Shown: positions 1 through 10,437, counted from the first letter of the stretch. The stretch is DNA of 64,000 nucleotides from Pseudomonas sp. FEN (GCF_904067045.1 NZ_CAJFDC010000015.1:95644-159643), one strand, 5' to 3'. Made by a program: numbers and translations. Notes: generated from the sequence alone by a model not told the origin.

Positions 1-3000
1 GTTGCCCGCCCAGGGCCGGGGTCCAGGCGATGCGGTTGCCATTGAGCTGCAAGTTGCTCAATTCGCTCATCCGGCCAAGGCTCGACGGCAACTGCGTAAG
101 CCGGCCGCCGGTGATCTGCAATCGACGCAGCTTGGGAAAACGCGTGAGAAACTCATTGAGATCATTGCGCTCTCGAAGTCCCACCAGATCCAGTTTCAAT
201 GAGACCACATGCGCGAAATCCTCCTCCAACCCAGGCAGTTTCAGCAAGCTTGTCCCGCACAGATCCAACTCATATCCCAACACCTGCCCCGCAGAGTCGA
301 GTACGGGCGGCGACTCCCGGCGCCAACATTGTTTTATCCGTTCCACCACGGCTCTTTTGGAGACGGTATTGACATGCCAGCCAGCCACCCCGCCGTGCGC
401 GCTTTCGTACTCGGGATTCAGCCGCCAGTACTGCAGTGCCAACTTCAATGTGCGGTAATCGGTCTGCCGCCTCTCGAGGACCTCCAGAAAGACCCCGTCA
501 TCCCGCCCCTCCAGAGTCAGCAAGCGCCGAACCTCCTCCAGGTCCCTGCCGGGATAGAGCTTGTCCACCAGCCGCCTGATATGTCTCGGGACTCCGGCCA
601 GGGTACTCTGTCGCTGTCCCCCGAGGGGGTAACCGATCCGCCCGTCGCTCAGCCTCATCGGCGACCTGAATCCCGGCCTGATCGGAGGCATCTTCAATAA
701 CGTCCGAATCCGCTCGCGGGACAACGCCAGGCGTTGTACCACCGCTCGCTTGAGCTGCGGCGGCGGAGTGGCGCGTGAGAAGCCCAGGGACTTGAGCACG
801 TTGTCCGGCAGGGCCCGCAACAAGGTGGCCTGAAGGTTGCCCGGCGGCGGCGCGGCCAACCCGACCTCACCCTCGATCAGATAGCCGGTGGACTGGCGGA
901 TCAGCGCCAGTCGGTTTTCAGTCGAGGCCGGCGGCCCCAGGCTGTCGATCAGCCGGAAACCACCCGGTGCCAACTTGGAAGGTTCGTAGAGCTCGACACG
1001 CAACCCTTTCGACCAACCCGGCAAAGTTTCCAGGGAATGCAGAAACAAGCGGTCGGCATCCAGGCCGACCGACGATTCGAGGAACATGCCCTCATAGGCC
1101 CGGGCGATACGTACCTGCTGCACATACCAGTGGCATTCCTCCGCCAATCGTAGTGGCACCTTGCCAGCCACCAACAAATCGAGTTCATAACCCTCGGCCG
1201 CGCTGACCACCTCGTCGGCAACCATCGTCGGCAGGCCGGGAAATGGGCGCCTGAGCAAAGCGACGACGGGATTCGTGGAGCGGGTACGAAACTCGTAATA
1301 ATTTTCCAACAGCGCACCACGCTGGTTTTGCGCCTCGGCAACCAGTCGCTTGTGCAGCGCCGACCGTTGTTGCGCCTCAGTCAGGCGTGGCTCGCCCGGC
1401 GGTCGTCCGAGCAGCGTATCGACCTCCTGCGAATCAAGCCCGCGCAGCACCACGTCCAGCAGATGTCCGTCACGTATCTGGCTGTCGCTGACCGACACCA
1501 CTGGCAGACCGGTTTTATCCGCGGGACCGTACTCTTTCAAAACCCGCCCATCGGCCTCGAGAAACCGCAGCACCTTCGAAACAGGCCAAAAGCTCTCCAG
1601 CAGTTGCTCCTGGATCCCCCAATCAATCACGCCACCGTTGCTTGTACCGGTCTGGATAAAGCGCTGGATATCACTATCAAGCCTGAAGCGCGCCACCGTA
1701 TCGCCGAGCAGTGCCGGCGTCCTTATCTGATCCACATAGACCGGACGCAAGGCATCGGCCTCGACGCCACTGACCGTCATGATCTGCCTGACCCGTTCCC
1801 AACTCACGGACTGGAAATCGACGCCCAGGCGCTCGAACAACAGGTGTTCGTCCCAGCTCAGCGGGTCCTCCAGCTCGTGTACCCAGGCACCTGAACCGTT
1901 ATGCCTGAAGAGGGGTTCATAGGTGCTGCGGGTTGGGTGTTCGGCATGGTACTCATGGGTGAACCGGCCCGGCCTGAGCTTGTAGTAGGCGCCCTCGAAC
2001 GGCAGATAAGCGCCGGAGTCGTGCAGGTAGAGTCCGGACTCGTCGACCTTGAGTCCTTCGGGCAACGCCGGGGCATGCCGGTACGGCTTGAGGTCGGCTT
2101 TCCACAATCGGACTTCACCGTCGGGCATCTTGACGTGCTTGAGTGTATTGATGAAGGCAGCCGCTTGATTGTCAGCGGCCACCACCTGCATGAAGGCCCC
2201 CAGCTCCAGGGTCAGCACCACGCCGAGAAAGGTCGACACCGCCTGTTTCTTGTCGCCATGTTCCCATTCTTCAACCCCCTCGTAGAGCTGAACGAGCAGT
2301 TGGGCGCCGGCCACCGCCAACATCGCCTCCCCCAGGCCCGGCACAAAAAACAGTAAGTTGACCCCCCAATTCAGGAACGCCTGCCAACGCGCTTGGCGCG
2401 TCTTCCTGTCTTCGGCATCGGTCGACACCGCCAGCACGTCTGCATCGTCGAGCATCCTGACCACATGCTGCCCATGGAGCTCGGAGAAAGGATCATCCAG
2501 CATGGCCGTGATCTTGAGCCGCAACGGCGCCCGCTCATCAGGCACACGCGGTCCCGTCCCCGGATGCGGTGGATTGAGCCGCTCCTCAAGGGTGGTGAAA
2601 AATATCGGCTGGCTGCGCAAGTGGATATGGCGCCGGAAGCTGCGCCGAAAGTCCGGGTCCCGCAACCTGCGTCGCAAGTCATCTTCGAAAGCTGCCAGGT
2701 TCGGGTATTGCTTGAGCGCCTGCTCCGGGTCACCGGACAAATACACCACACAGGGTCGCTCGTCGGTCGTTTGCCAGGTCTCGGAGCGGATCAGTAACAC
2801 GCCTTTGAGCAACGCACCTCGATAGCCACTGCCCGGAATACTGGCATCGAGCATCGTCACGTCGAAACACTGCACACTCCCCGAGCCCCAGGCGGGAGGC
2901 GCGTCTCCGCTGACCAGCCCCTCGAGCATGCGGTAGGCCGCCTCGTCTATATGCCCTTTCATCAGGGCGATATCGGCCTGCACCGCCAGCCCGGACCGCT

Positions 3001-3601
3001 CATTGGCCACGAACAATCGACGAAATTCAGCATCTGGTTTACCCGATGCGTTCTTGCGTAACAGGAAAGACTCAATATGTTTCTTGTACTGCCCGCCCAG
3101 ATCCAGACGCCGACATAATCCCGCGAATCCCTGCGGGGTCAGCGGTTTTTTCAGAGCATTCCGATTTTTGCGGATAATTTGCGAACCTCGATCAAACCCG
3201 AAATGAGTCGTCTCATGTTTCTCGAAATTCTGCAGGGCCGCCTGCAATAACGTCAGTTCTGTCTCCGTTTGCTCGCGGGGCGTGAGTATCGTTGCCGCCG
3301 CCGTTATATGAACGTGCCTGAGTCTGTCCCGCTGGACATCCAGACCCGCTCCGAACTCTCGGTCCAGAGCCTCTTGCAAGCGCGGCGCGGAGAAGGCTTC
3401 CGGAGTCTGCAACCCCCGCAGATACGCCGCCAGGTCAGCTTTATCGGCCTGCCGCCGGCGCATGTTATCGACGTAAGAACGGCGCTTGTCGACAGTCGCA
3501 CTCTTCAACCAGTCCGGCAGCCAGTTTTCCACCGCCGCATAATAATCCGCGACACCAAGAGGCACGCTAACATCCGCCTCATCCAGCATAGAAACAGCCA
3601 T
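1..3601 (-). CDS. Giant DUF6543 / leucine-rich-repeat toxin-like protein, N-terminal part (C-terminus outside window)
   Basis: The minus strand is open without a stop from an ATG at 3601 to the left edge, about 1200 codons. Residues about 200-370 and the hydrophobic stretch near 415-480 (WGVNLLFFVPGLGEAML) resemble the dermonecrotic-toxin-like N-terminal region (DUF6543) of large Pseudomonas proteins. The last 60 or so residues are leucine-rich repeats (LRRLQITGGRLTQLPSSLG, then LSNLQLNGNRI). In this family the repeats are often followed by a NEL-type E3 ubiquitin ligase domain, which would lie outside the window, so ligase activity is only inferred. AAGG lies about 11 bases before the ATG; a second ATG is at codon 5. 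There is no signal peptide, so delivery by a specialised secretion system or release on lysis is possible. Frame and openness are certain; function is not. Confidence 0.82.
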   Translation of the reverse strand, partial: MAVSMLDEADVSVPLGVADYYAAVENWLPDWLKSATVDKRRSYVDNMRRRQADKADLAAYLRGLQTPEAFSAPRLQEALDREFGAGLDVQRDRLRHVHITAAATILTPREQTETELTLLQAALQNFEKHETTHFGFDRGSQIIRKNRNALKKPLTPQGFAGLCRRLDLGGQYKKHIESFLLRKNASGKPDAEFRRLFVANERSGLAVQADIALMKGHIDEAAYRMLEGLVSGDAPPAWGSGSVQCFDVTMLDASIPGSGYRGALLKGVLLIRSETWQTTDERPCVVYLSGDPEQALKQYPNLAAFEDDLRRRLRDPDFRRSFRRHIHLRSQPIFFTTLEERLNPPHPGTGPRVPDERAPLRLKITAMLDDPFSELHGQHVVRMLDDADVLAVSTDAEDRKTRQARWQAFLNWGVNLLFFVPGLGEAMLAVAGAQLLVQLYEGVEEWEHGDKKQAVSTFLGVVLTLELGAFMQVVAADNQAAAFINTLKHVKMPDGEVRLWKADLKPYRHAPALPEGLKVDESGLYLHDSGAYLPFEGAYYKLRPGRFTHEYHAEHPTRSTYEPLFRHNGSGAWVHELEDPLSWDEHLLFERLGVDFQSVSWERVRQIMTVSGVEADALRPVYVDQIRTPALLGDTVARFRLDSDIQRFIQTGTSNGGVIDWGIQEQLLESFWPVSKVLRFLEADGRVLKEYGPADKTGLPVVSVSDSQIRDGHLLDVVLRGLDSQEVDTLLGRPPGEPRLTEAQQRSALHKRLVAEAQNQRGALLENYYEFRTRSTNPVVALLRRPFPGLPTMVADEVVSAAEGYELDLLVAGKVPLRLAEECHWYVQQVRIARAYEGMFLESSVGLDADRLFLHSLETLPGWSKGLRVELYEPSKLAPGGFRLIDSLGPPASTENRLALIRQSTGYLIEGEVGLAAPPPGNLQATLLRALPDNVLKSLGFSRATPPPQLKRAVVQRLALSRERIRTLLKMPPIRPGFRSPMRLSDGRIGYPLGGQRQSTLAGVPRHIRRLVDKLYPGRDLEEVRRLLTLEGRDDGVFLEVLERRQTDYRTLKLALQYWRLNPEYESAHGGVAGWHVNTVSKRAVVERIKQCWRRESPPVLDSAGQVLGYELDLCGTSLLKLPGLEEDFAHVVSLKLDLVGLRERNDLNEFLTRFPKLRRLQITGGRLTQLPSSLGRMSELSNLQLNGNRIAWTPALGGQ

Positions 3602-3789
3602 ATTCACAAACCTTGGATAACTTCGACGTTTGACCTTACCTCCAGGCCTTCAGGAAAAAGTTTAAATAATTAAATGCCCCACTAAATATCCCATCAGAAC
3701 TATTCACTTATAAAACAGATAATCACCGCCTTTTTTTCCCGAGCTATTACGTTCAAACACCCTTGACCTTGCCGGGGTATTTTCCAGGC

Positions 3790-3826
3790 AAAAAAAAGAC
3801 CCTGTCTCGCGAGAGGCAGGGCCTTC
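3790..3826 (-). terminator. Rho-independent terminator of gdhB
   Basis: Read on the minus strand, a GC-rich hairpin (ccctgcctc / gagacaggg) around a TCTCGCGAGA core is followed by a run of eight Ts at 3791-3798. It lies 25 bases after the gdhB stop codon. Confidence 0.8.
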
Positions 3827-3850
3827 TTTCAAAGCAACGACGTCAGTCCA

Positions 3851-6800
3851 TTACAACCCTGACTGACCGCTCAACGCCAAGTCCATCAGTTCACGGTTGG
3901 CTACCGCGTACATGGCGTAGTCAGTGCCGACGGCGGCACGGATTTCCACCAGCATCGAACGCCAGCGCTCGGCCATGCTCGCGTTGCGCTCCAGCCACAG
4001 GGCCACGCGGGCCTCCATGTCTTGCGGCGCATCGGCCAGCTTCAGCACCGAGATGGTGATCGCTCGCTGCTGCCAGTCCACATCGTCGCGGAAGGTTTCA
4101 CGGGCCTGGGCCTGCCAGTTGTTGGTCACGCGCAGGTCGCTGATCTGCTGGGAGTACCAGGTCAGGTCCAGGGCACTGCCCACCGCGAAGTAGGCCTTGG
4201 CCACTTCGGCGGCGTCGTGACCGGTGACATCGGCCGCTTCGATGATCGGCAACAGGGTGTACAGGTGCGTGGTACCGGCGACCATGCGGGCCAGCAACTC
4301 CGGTACACCGGCCTGGACATAGGCCTGGTAACGAGCCTGCCAGACGTCCCGGGTCGGGCCTTCCAGCAGTTCGTCGAGCTTGAGGCCCAACGCCGCCAGG
4401 TGCGGACCGAAGTGCGCCACGTCACGGGCGGCATCCTGCTCGTTGCGACGGCTGCGCAGGAACCAGCGCGTGGCGCGACGGCCCAGGCGCATCAGCTCAT
4501 CCATCAGCTCCAGCTGGGTCTCGGCCGAGACCTTGTAGTCCAGGGCTTCGATCTGGCGGAACCAATGCGGGAGGTGGAAGATGTCACGCACGATCACATA
4601 GGCGCCGGCCACGTTCGCCGGGCTCATGCCGGTGGACTCCTTCAGGCGCTGCACGAAGGTGATGCCCATGTGGTTGACCAGGTCGTTGGCGATCTGGGTG
4701 CTGACGATCTCGCGCTTGAGGCGGTGACGGCGCATGGCCTCGGCGAACTTGCTCACCAGCATCGGTGGGAACGCGGTTTCCATGTCGCGGGTCAGGTACT
4801 CGTCATCCGGCACCTTGGATTCGAGCAACGCCGCCTTGAGGTCGATCTTGCTGTAGGAGATCAGCACCGACAGCTCGGCGCGGGTCAGGCCATGGCCTGC
4901 CGCAACGCGTTCGGCCAGTTGCTCTTCCGACGGCAGGAACTCGATGGCCCGGTCCAGCTTGCCACGGGCTTCCAGGTCGCCCATCAGGCGCTTGTACTCG
5001 GCAATCCGATCGACCGCGCGACGGGCCGCCAGGGACAGTGCCTGGGTCTGCTTGTAGTTGTTGCCCAAGACCAGGCCGCCGACTTCATCGGTCATGCTGC
5101 CGAGCAGCTGGTTGCGCTGCTTCTCGGTCATATCGCCGGCCTGCACCACTTCGTTGAGCAGGATCTTGATGTTCACTTCGTGGTCGGAGCAGTCCACGCC
5201 ACCGGCGTTGTCGATGAAGTCGGTGTTGGAACCGCCGCCATTGAGACCGAACTCGACACGGCCGAGCTGGGTCATGCCCAGGTTACCGCCCTCGCCCACC
5301 ACCTTGCAGCGCAGTTCGTTGCCGTTCACCCGCAGTGCATCGTTGGCCTTGTCGCCGACATCGGCGTGGCTCTCGCTGCTGGCCTTGACGTAGGTACCGA
5401 TACCGCCGTTCCACAACAGATCCACCGGAGCCTTGAGCAAGGCATTGAGCAGTTCGGTCGGAGTCAGCTTGTCGGCCTGGATGTCGAAGCGTTCTTTCAT
5501 CTGCGGGGAAATCGCGATGCTCTTCGCGCTGCGCGAGAAGATGCCGCCGCCTTCGGACATGAGGCTGGCGTCGTAGTCCGACCAGGCCGAACGCGGCAGA
5601 TCGAACAAGCGCTGGCGCTCGGCGAAGCTGCTGGCGGGTTCCGGGTTCGGATCGATGAAGATGTGCAGGTGGTTGAAGGCCGCGACCAGCTTGAGCTTGT
5701 CGGACATCAACAGGCCGTTGCCGAACACGTCGCCAGCCATGTCGCCGATGCCGACCACGGTGATGCTGTCTTCCTGGACGTTGATGCCCCGCTCACGGAA
5801 GTGGCGCTGTACACCCACCCACGCGCCCTTGGCGGTGATGCCCATTTTCTTGTGGTCGTAGCCGGCCGAGCCGCCGGAAGCGAAGGCGTCGCCGAGCCAG
5901 AAGCCATAGTCGATGGCAATGCCATTGGCGATGTCGGAGAAGGTCGCGGTGCCCTTGTCCGCCGCCACCACCAGGTAGGGGTCATCGTTGTCATGGCGCA
6001 CGACATTGACCGGCGGCACCAGGGCGCCGTCTTTCAGGTTGTCGGTAATGTCCAACAGGCCCGAGATGAAGATGCGGTAGCAGGCGATGCCTTCGGCCGC
6101 GATCTCGTCACGACCGCCACCCAGTGGCAGGCGACGCGGCAGGAAGCCGCCCTTCGCACCCACCGGCACGATCACCGAGTTTTTCACTTGCTGGGCCTTG
6201 ACCAGGCCCAGGACTTCGGTGCGGTAGTCTTCTTCACGGTCCGACCAGCGCAGGCCGCCGCGGGCAACGTTGCCGAAACGCAGGTGCACGCCCTCGACCC
6301 GTGGCGAGTAGACGAAGATCTCGAACTTCGGTACCGGCTTGGGCAACTCGGGAATCGCGTGCGGGTTGAACTTGAAGCTGAAGTACGACTTGTTCTGGCC
6401 GTTGGCGTCGGTCTGGTAGAAGTTGGTCCGCAGGGTCGCCTTGATCAGGTCGAGGTAGCGACGCAGGATGCGGTCTTCGTTCAGGACCTGGACGTCGTCC
6501 AGGGCGCTGAGGATCGCTTGCTCCAGGCGCTGCTGCTTGTCGTCGAGGTCTTCGACGCTGAGCTTGCGGGCCAGGTAGAAACGGGTCTTGAACAACCGGG
6601 TCAACTCGCGGGCGATGTCGGTGTGGTTGTTCAGGGTACTGGCGATGTAACCCAGGTCGAAGCCCAGGCGGATCTGCTTCAGATACCGGGCGTAGGCACG
6701 CAGCAGTGCCACGTCGCGCCATGGCAGGCCGGCGGTCAGCACCAGGCGGTTGAACGCGTCGTTCTCGGCATCGCCACGCACGATGTGGACAAAGGCATCC

Positions 6801-8710
6801 TGCAGGGTGTCGTTGAGCTGCTGGATATCCAGGTCCAGGCCTTCGGCGGCGGTGAAGGCGAAGTCATGGATCCAGAACTCGCGGCCATTGTGGTGCCGCA
6901 GGCGATACGGGAACTCACCGAGCACGCGCAGGCCGAGGTTTTCCAGGATCGGCAGGACGTCGGACAGGGCCAGCGGCGTGTCGGCGTGATACAGCTTGCA
7001 GTGCAGCTCGCGCTGGCCGGAAACCTGGCCCAGTGGCTGGTAGAAGCTCATCACCAACGGATTGCTGTCGTTCAGGCTGAGCAGGTGCTGCATGTCGACC
7101 ACGGCCGAGTGCGCGGCGAAGCGCTCGCGGTAGCCGGCCGGGAAGCCTTTCGGGAAGTCCGCCAGCACGTTGGTGCCCTGGGCCTCGCCGAAGCCTTCGA
7201 CCACCAGGCTCTTGTAGTCGTCCTGCCAACTGCGGCAAGCCTGGATCACTTCGTTTTCCAGTTGCAGCGGGTCGATATCGAGGCGGTTCTTCGGGTCGAC
7301 CCGCAGGATCAGTTGCACACGGGCCAGTACGGATTCGGAGAAGAAGGTCCAGAACTCGCAGTCGGTGGCCTTCAGGCGATCCATCAGCACCTGCTGGATC
7401 TTCTGCCGCACTTCGGTGGAGTAGACGTCACGCGGCACATAGGCCAGGCAGTAGCAGAAGCGACCATACGGGTCCTTGCGCAGGAACACGCGGATCTTGT
7501 TGCGTTCCTGGATCTGCACGATCGACATCACGGTGTTGAACAGCTCGTCCACCGGAGTCTGGAACAGGTCGTCGCGGGGCAGCACTTCAAGAACCTGGGC
7601 CAGCTCCTTGCCCAGGTGGGCCTTGGCCTGGAAGCCCGAGCGACGCTCGACTTCGGCGACCTTGCGGCGGATATAAGGGATCACTCGCACGCTTTCGCCG
7701 TACACCGTGGAGGTGTAGAGACCCATGAAGCGGCATTCCTTGATGACCTTGCCGGCGGCGTCGATCTCACGGATCGAGACATAGTCCGGGTAGGCATTGC
7801 GGTGCACACGGCTCGGGTGTGCGGCCTTGGCGAACGACAGCGGCGTCGGTTCGCGCAGGTAGTTGACGGCGTAGTCTTCGATGCGGGTGTCATCGGGGGT
7901 CAGGCCGGCGCGCAGCAACTTGGTCAGGCCGAGGAAGGAATTGGCGTCGTATTCGATATGACCGCCGTCCTGCTCGTCACGGACCACGAACTCTTCGTAG
8001 CCGAGGAAGGTGAAATGGTTGTCCACCAGCCACTGCAGGAAGGTCTTGATCTCGGCCTTTTCTTCCGGGTCGATGGCAAACTGGCTGGCGTCGATGCTGA
8101 CCAGCAGCTCCTGGACCTTGGTCTTCATCGGTTCGAAGTCGGCGACGGCGACACGCACTTCGGTGAGGACCTGTTCCAGCTCCTTGGACAGCACGCTCAG
8201 TTCGGCGGCGTTGGCGCTGCGATCGATTTCCAGGTACATCAGGGATTCTTTGTCGATCCCCTCGCCCTGGGTGCCCTTGGGCAGGATTTCGAGCAATTCG
8301 CCCTTGCTGCCGCGACGCACGCTCAGCACGGTGGTTTGCAGGGTGTGGATGCTGTAGCCGCGGCGGTTCAGTTCGGTGCGGACCGAGTCGACCAGGAACG
8401 GCAGGTCGGGGTGCAGGACCTCGACGGCGGTGTGAGTCGACTGCCAGCCATGGCGCTCGTAATCCGGGTTGTAGGCGCGAACCTGCGGCTGGGTGTGGTC
8501 GAAACGCTCCAGCAGACGCCAGGCCGAGAGGGTGCAGCCGGCGAGATCGGAGAGCCGGCGCTGGGTCAGCTCGTCCAGGGAAATGATGCCAAAGAACTGC
8601 TCAGCGAACAGCGCCACTTGTGGCAGTGCCTGTTCGTTGATGTGCTGCGCCAGTGCCGCCTGCAGTTGGTGCTGGAAGTCGGCTTTGCTGGCTGCGGTGA
8701 AGAACGCCAT
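3851..8710 (-). CDS. gdhB: NAD-specific glutamate dehydrogenase (large, about 180 kDa class)
   Basis: Catalyses NAD-dependent oxidative deamination of glutamate to 2-oxoglutarate in the cytoplasm, a catabolic step in Pseudomonas. The product is 1619 residues, the usual size of the family. I chose the ATG at 8710 (MAFFTAASKADFQHQLQAAL), which has GGAG eight bases upstream; the frame stays open to 9004 but that extension lacks family sequence. The long N-terminal half carries ACT-like regulatory segments. The catalytic part contains GNVARGGLRWSDR and the lysine motif VPVGAKGGF, then the Rossmann-fold region around VVGIGDMAGDVFGNGLL. It is followed by a strong terminator and appears monocistronic. 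The opposite strand carries a long shadow frame that I do not regard as a gene. Confidence 0.97.
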   Translation of the reverse strand: MAFFTAASKADFQHQLQAALAQHINEQALPQVALFAEQFFGIISLDELTQRRLSDLAGCTLSAWRLLERFDHTQPQVRAYNPDYERHGWQSTHTAVEVLHPDLPFLVDSVRTELNRRGYSIHTLQTTVLSVRRGSKGELLEILPKGTQGEGIDKESLMYLEIDRSANAAELSVLSKELEQVLTEVRVAVADFEPMKTKVQELLVSIDASQFAIDPEEKAEIKTFLQWLVDNHFTFLGYEEFVVRDEQDGGHIEYDANSFLGLTKLLRAGLTPDDTRIEDYAVNYLREPTPLSFAKAAHPSRVHRNAYPDYVSIREIDAAGKVIKECRFMGLYTSTVYGESVRVIPYIRRKVAEVERRSGFQAKAHLGKELAQVLEVLPRDDLFQTPVDELFNTVMSIVQIQERNKIRVFLRKDPYGRFCYCLAYVPRDVYSTEVRQKIQQVLMDRLKATDCEFWTFFSESVLARVQLILRVDPKNRLDIDPLQLENEVIQACRSWQDDYKSLVVEGFGEAQGTNVLADFPKGFPAGYRERFAAHSAVVDMQHLLSLNDSNPLVMSFYQPLGQVSGQRELHCKLYHADTPLALSDVLPILENLGLRVLGEFPYRLRHHNGREFWIHDFAFTAAEGLDLDIQQLNDTLQDAFVHIVRGDAENDAFNRLVLTAGLPWRDVALLRAYARYLKQIRLGFDLGYIASTLNNHTDIARELTRLFKTRFYLARKLSVEDLDDKQQRLEQAILSALDDVQVLNEDRILRRYLDLIKATLRTNFYQTDANGQNKSYFSFKFNPHAIPELPKPVPKFEIFVYSPRVEGVHLRFGNVARGGLRWSDREEDYRTEVLGLVKAQQVKNSVIVPVGAKGGFLPRRLPLGGGRDEIAAEGIACYRIFISGLLDITDNLKDGALVPPVNVVRHDNDDPYLVVAADKGTATFSDIANGIAIDYGFWLGDAFASGGSAGYDHKKMGITAKGAWVGVQRHFRERGINVQEDSITVVGIGDMAGDVFGNGLLMSDKLKLVAAFNHLHIFIDPNPEPASSFAERQRLFDLPRSAWSDYDASLMSEGGGIFSRSAKSIAISPQMKERFDIQADKLTPTELLNALLKAPVDLLWNGGIGTYVKASSESHADVGDKANDALRVNGNELRCKVVGEGGNLGMTQLGRVEFGLNGGGSNTDFIDNAGGVDCSDHEVNIKILLNEVVQAGDMTEKQRNQLLGSMTDEVGGLVLGNNYKQTQALSLAARRAVDRIAEYKRLMGDLEARGKLDRAIEFLPSEEQLAERVAAGHGLTRAELSVLISYSKIDLKAALLESKVPDDEYLTRDMETAFPPMLVSKFAEAMRRHRLKREIVSTQIANDLVNHMGITFVQRLKESTGMSPANVAGAYVIVRDIFHLPHWFRQIEALDYKVSAETQLELMDELMRLGRRATRWFLRSRRNEQDAARDVAHFGPHLAALGLKLDELLEGPTRDVWQARYQAYVQAGVPELLARMVAGTTHLYTLLPIIEAADVTGHDAAEVAKAYFAVGSALDLTWYSQQISDLRVTNNWQAQARETFRDDVDWQQRAITISVLKLADAPQDMEARVALWLERNASMAERWRSMLVEIRAAVGTDYAMYAVANRELMDLALSGQSGL

Positions 8711-9105
8711 CTGTGGTACTCCGCTTGGGCTTGTTATATAGAGAGAAGCGTCGCGTTTTCTTCCCCGGAAAAGGGGACCTGCATCACTCTGCAGGGTACA
8801 GCTGGGCAGTGCAGAGTGACAGGTTGATGAAGCTGGCCGCGACCCAGGGGTCACATTCACGTTCAAGATAGTCGCACACCACCACCACGGCCGGATGCAC
8901 AGGCCGTGTTTTCGCGGGTGACACTCCGTTGCGCAGCTTAACGAGTGCGTGAACGCCGCTGCTTGCAGCGCTGCGACATATTCGGACATAGCTAGGTAGC
9001 GCAACAGAAGATCCGGAGGAAAACGTTCGCCCTGAGCGCCCGCGCCTCACCACCCCGCCCGGCCAAGTACACGACCATCTTCCGTGGGGCGGAGCCAAGC
9101 CCTGC
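8711..9105. other. Intergenic region between cdh and gdhB
   Basis: About 395 bases without a convincing gene. It must carry the gdhB promoter. Short frames here (minus 8784-9098, and the in-frame upstream extension of gdhB) have arginine/tryptophan-rich, family-less translations. I see no clear hairpin or RNA gene. Confidence 0.5.
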
Positions 9106-9864
9106 TCAAGGGGTATTCAGCAACGCACAATCATAGTCCTGAATTTCACCGGCCGAGCCGAAGTTGAAATCGCCGAAGCTCAAGCGATTGGCCAGCAACA
9201 GCAGGTCGCCCCCGGGCGCCACCACCAGCGCCAGGCCGTAGTGGGACATGCTGTCGCCTTGCTGGCGAACATACTGGTTCAACACCTTGAACGGATCTTC
9301 CCGCACCAGGTCCTTGCCGCCCAGGCGTTTGGCCAGGTACTCGTGCCCGTTCAATTTCACGCCCAGTGGCTGCCAGGCCCCGGTGACCTGTGCGGCCTGT
9401 TCGACCAGCAATTTGTGGATATCGGGGCGCAGGCAGGCGAGATGGATATGCAATTGCCCTTGGGAACGGCCATACCGGGAGTTGATGGCCAACGACAGGA
9501 ATTCGTCGCTGATCGGCTTGCCCGCCTCGGCGGAAAGGCGCCCCCGTTGCTGCCAGGCATTAGAGAAAAAAGCATAGGAATTGCCTTCAAGCAGCAGTGG
9601 ACTCTCGACCCCCGTTACCCTGTCCGTCGGGATGGTCAGGTCATGCAGGGGTCCCTGGCGATCCTTGAGCAGGGCATAATGCTGTTTCAGGTCGACCACC
9701 AGGCAAGGCCCCGGATCCTGCTTGTCCTGCTGGGAGGGTACACATTGCTGACTGACGATCCGCCAGAGCGCGCTGCCGTTGCCGTGCCCCCAGACCAACC
9801 ACGACGTCCCCGCCAGCACCGCGACAATCAGTACCAGCGCCAAGACTCTCAACCACTTAGCCAT
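9106..9864 (-). CDS. cdh: CDP-diacylglycerol diphosphatase
   Basis: Hydrolyses CDP-diacylglycerol to phosphatidate and CMP in phospholipid turnover. The 252-residue protein starts with an N-terminal membrane anchor (residues about 5-26, LRVLALVLIVAVLAGTSWLV), so it probably faces the periplasm. It matches E. coli Cdh along its length: ESPLL near residue 87, SLAINSRYGRSQGQLHIHLAC with the HIT-like HxHxxC core, the GHEYLAKR segment, a late YGLALV segment and EIQDYDC near the end. GGGAA precedes the ATG. It is transcribed in the same direction as gdhB but separated by almost 400 bases, so probably independently. Confidence 0.9.
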   Translation of the reverse strand: MAKWLRVLALVLIVAVLAGTSWLVWGHGNGSALWRIVSQQCVPSQQDKQDPGPCLVVDLKQHYALLKDRQGPLHDLTIPTDRVTGVESPLLLEGNSYAFFSNAWQQRGRLSAEAGKPISDEFLSLAINSRYGRSQGQLHIHLACLRPDIHKLLVEQAAQVTGAWQPLGVKLNGHEYLAKRLGGKDLVREDPFKVLNQYVRQQGDSMSHYGLALVVAPGGDLLLLANRLSFGDFNFGSAGEIQDYDCALLNTP

Positions 9865-10080
9865 TCAAGTTTCCCGTCGGAAGAAATAAAAACTGTCACA
9901 ACATAAACCAACACCTCCGCTATTTTTATGTCCGATTGGCGCAGAATGTGTTTCAACGTAACTCAGCGCAGCCCTCGGCGAGGGGCTACCCCGACTCAAG
10001 CCACCGCGCGAGCATGCACAATAGCCGCCAGGCTGGCAGAATCGCGCCTGGCCAGCCTTATTCCAACAGGACCTCACGTT

Positions 10081-10437
10081 ATGCAACTGATCACCGCCCA
10101 CCTCATCGCCAACCCCTGCGACGACGAAGAAGACGACATGGCCATGCTCTGCTGCCATAGCGACAAGGGCGAGATGTTCCTGATGACTCGCTACCCCGAC
10201 GAGGACGAGCTGGAAATCACCCTCGACGGCGAACCGTCCACCCTGGATGGGGTAAAAGTCACCCTGGGCGCCACCCGCCTGCTGATCGAAATCGCCGCCA
10301 GCGACACCGATGCGCTCAATGGCAGCGATCACCTGGAGATCCTGCACGGCACTGCCGCCGGCGATCTGGCGGAAGTCGAGCAAACCCTGCGGAACATCCT
10401 CAAGGGCACCGGCACCTATATCAGCGAAATCAACTGA
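10081..10437 (+). CDS. Conserved hypothetical protein, 118 residues
   Basis: I do not recognise a function. The start is the ATG at 10081, preceded by AGGA; the frame extends further upstream but with unlikely sequence. The protein is short and acidic, with a DDEEDD segment near residues 14-19, a CC pair, and a beta-rich pattern (EMFLMTRYPDEDELEITLDG). No signal peptide or membrane segment is visible. It is divergent from cdh and ends 222 bases before the MoxR operon. Codon use and length fit a conserved Pseudomonas housekeeping protein of unknown role. Confidence 0.75.
   Translation: MQLITAHLIANPCDDEEDDMAMLCCHSDKGEMFLMTRYPDEDELEITLDGEPSTLDGVKVTLGATRLLIEIAASDTDALNGSDHLEILHGTAAGDLAEVEQTLRNILKGTGTYISEIN

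Noticed and set aside
4022..8827. 1601-codon open frame antisense to gdhB
   Set aside because: It is a codon-bias shadow of a high-GC gene. Its translation is rich in His, Gln and Val with no family, while gdhB on the other strand has all catalytic motifs.
8711..9004. N-terminal extension of gdhB
   Set aside because: In frame, but without family sequence; the ATG at 8710 has a good ribosome site and gives the normal length.
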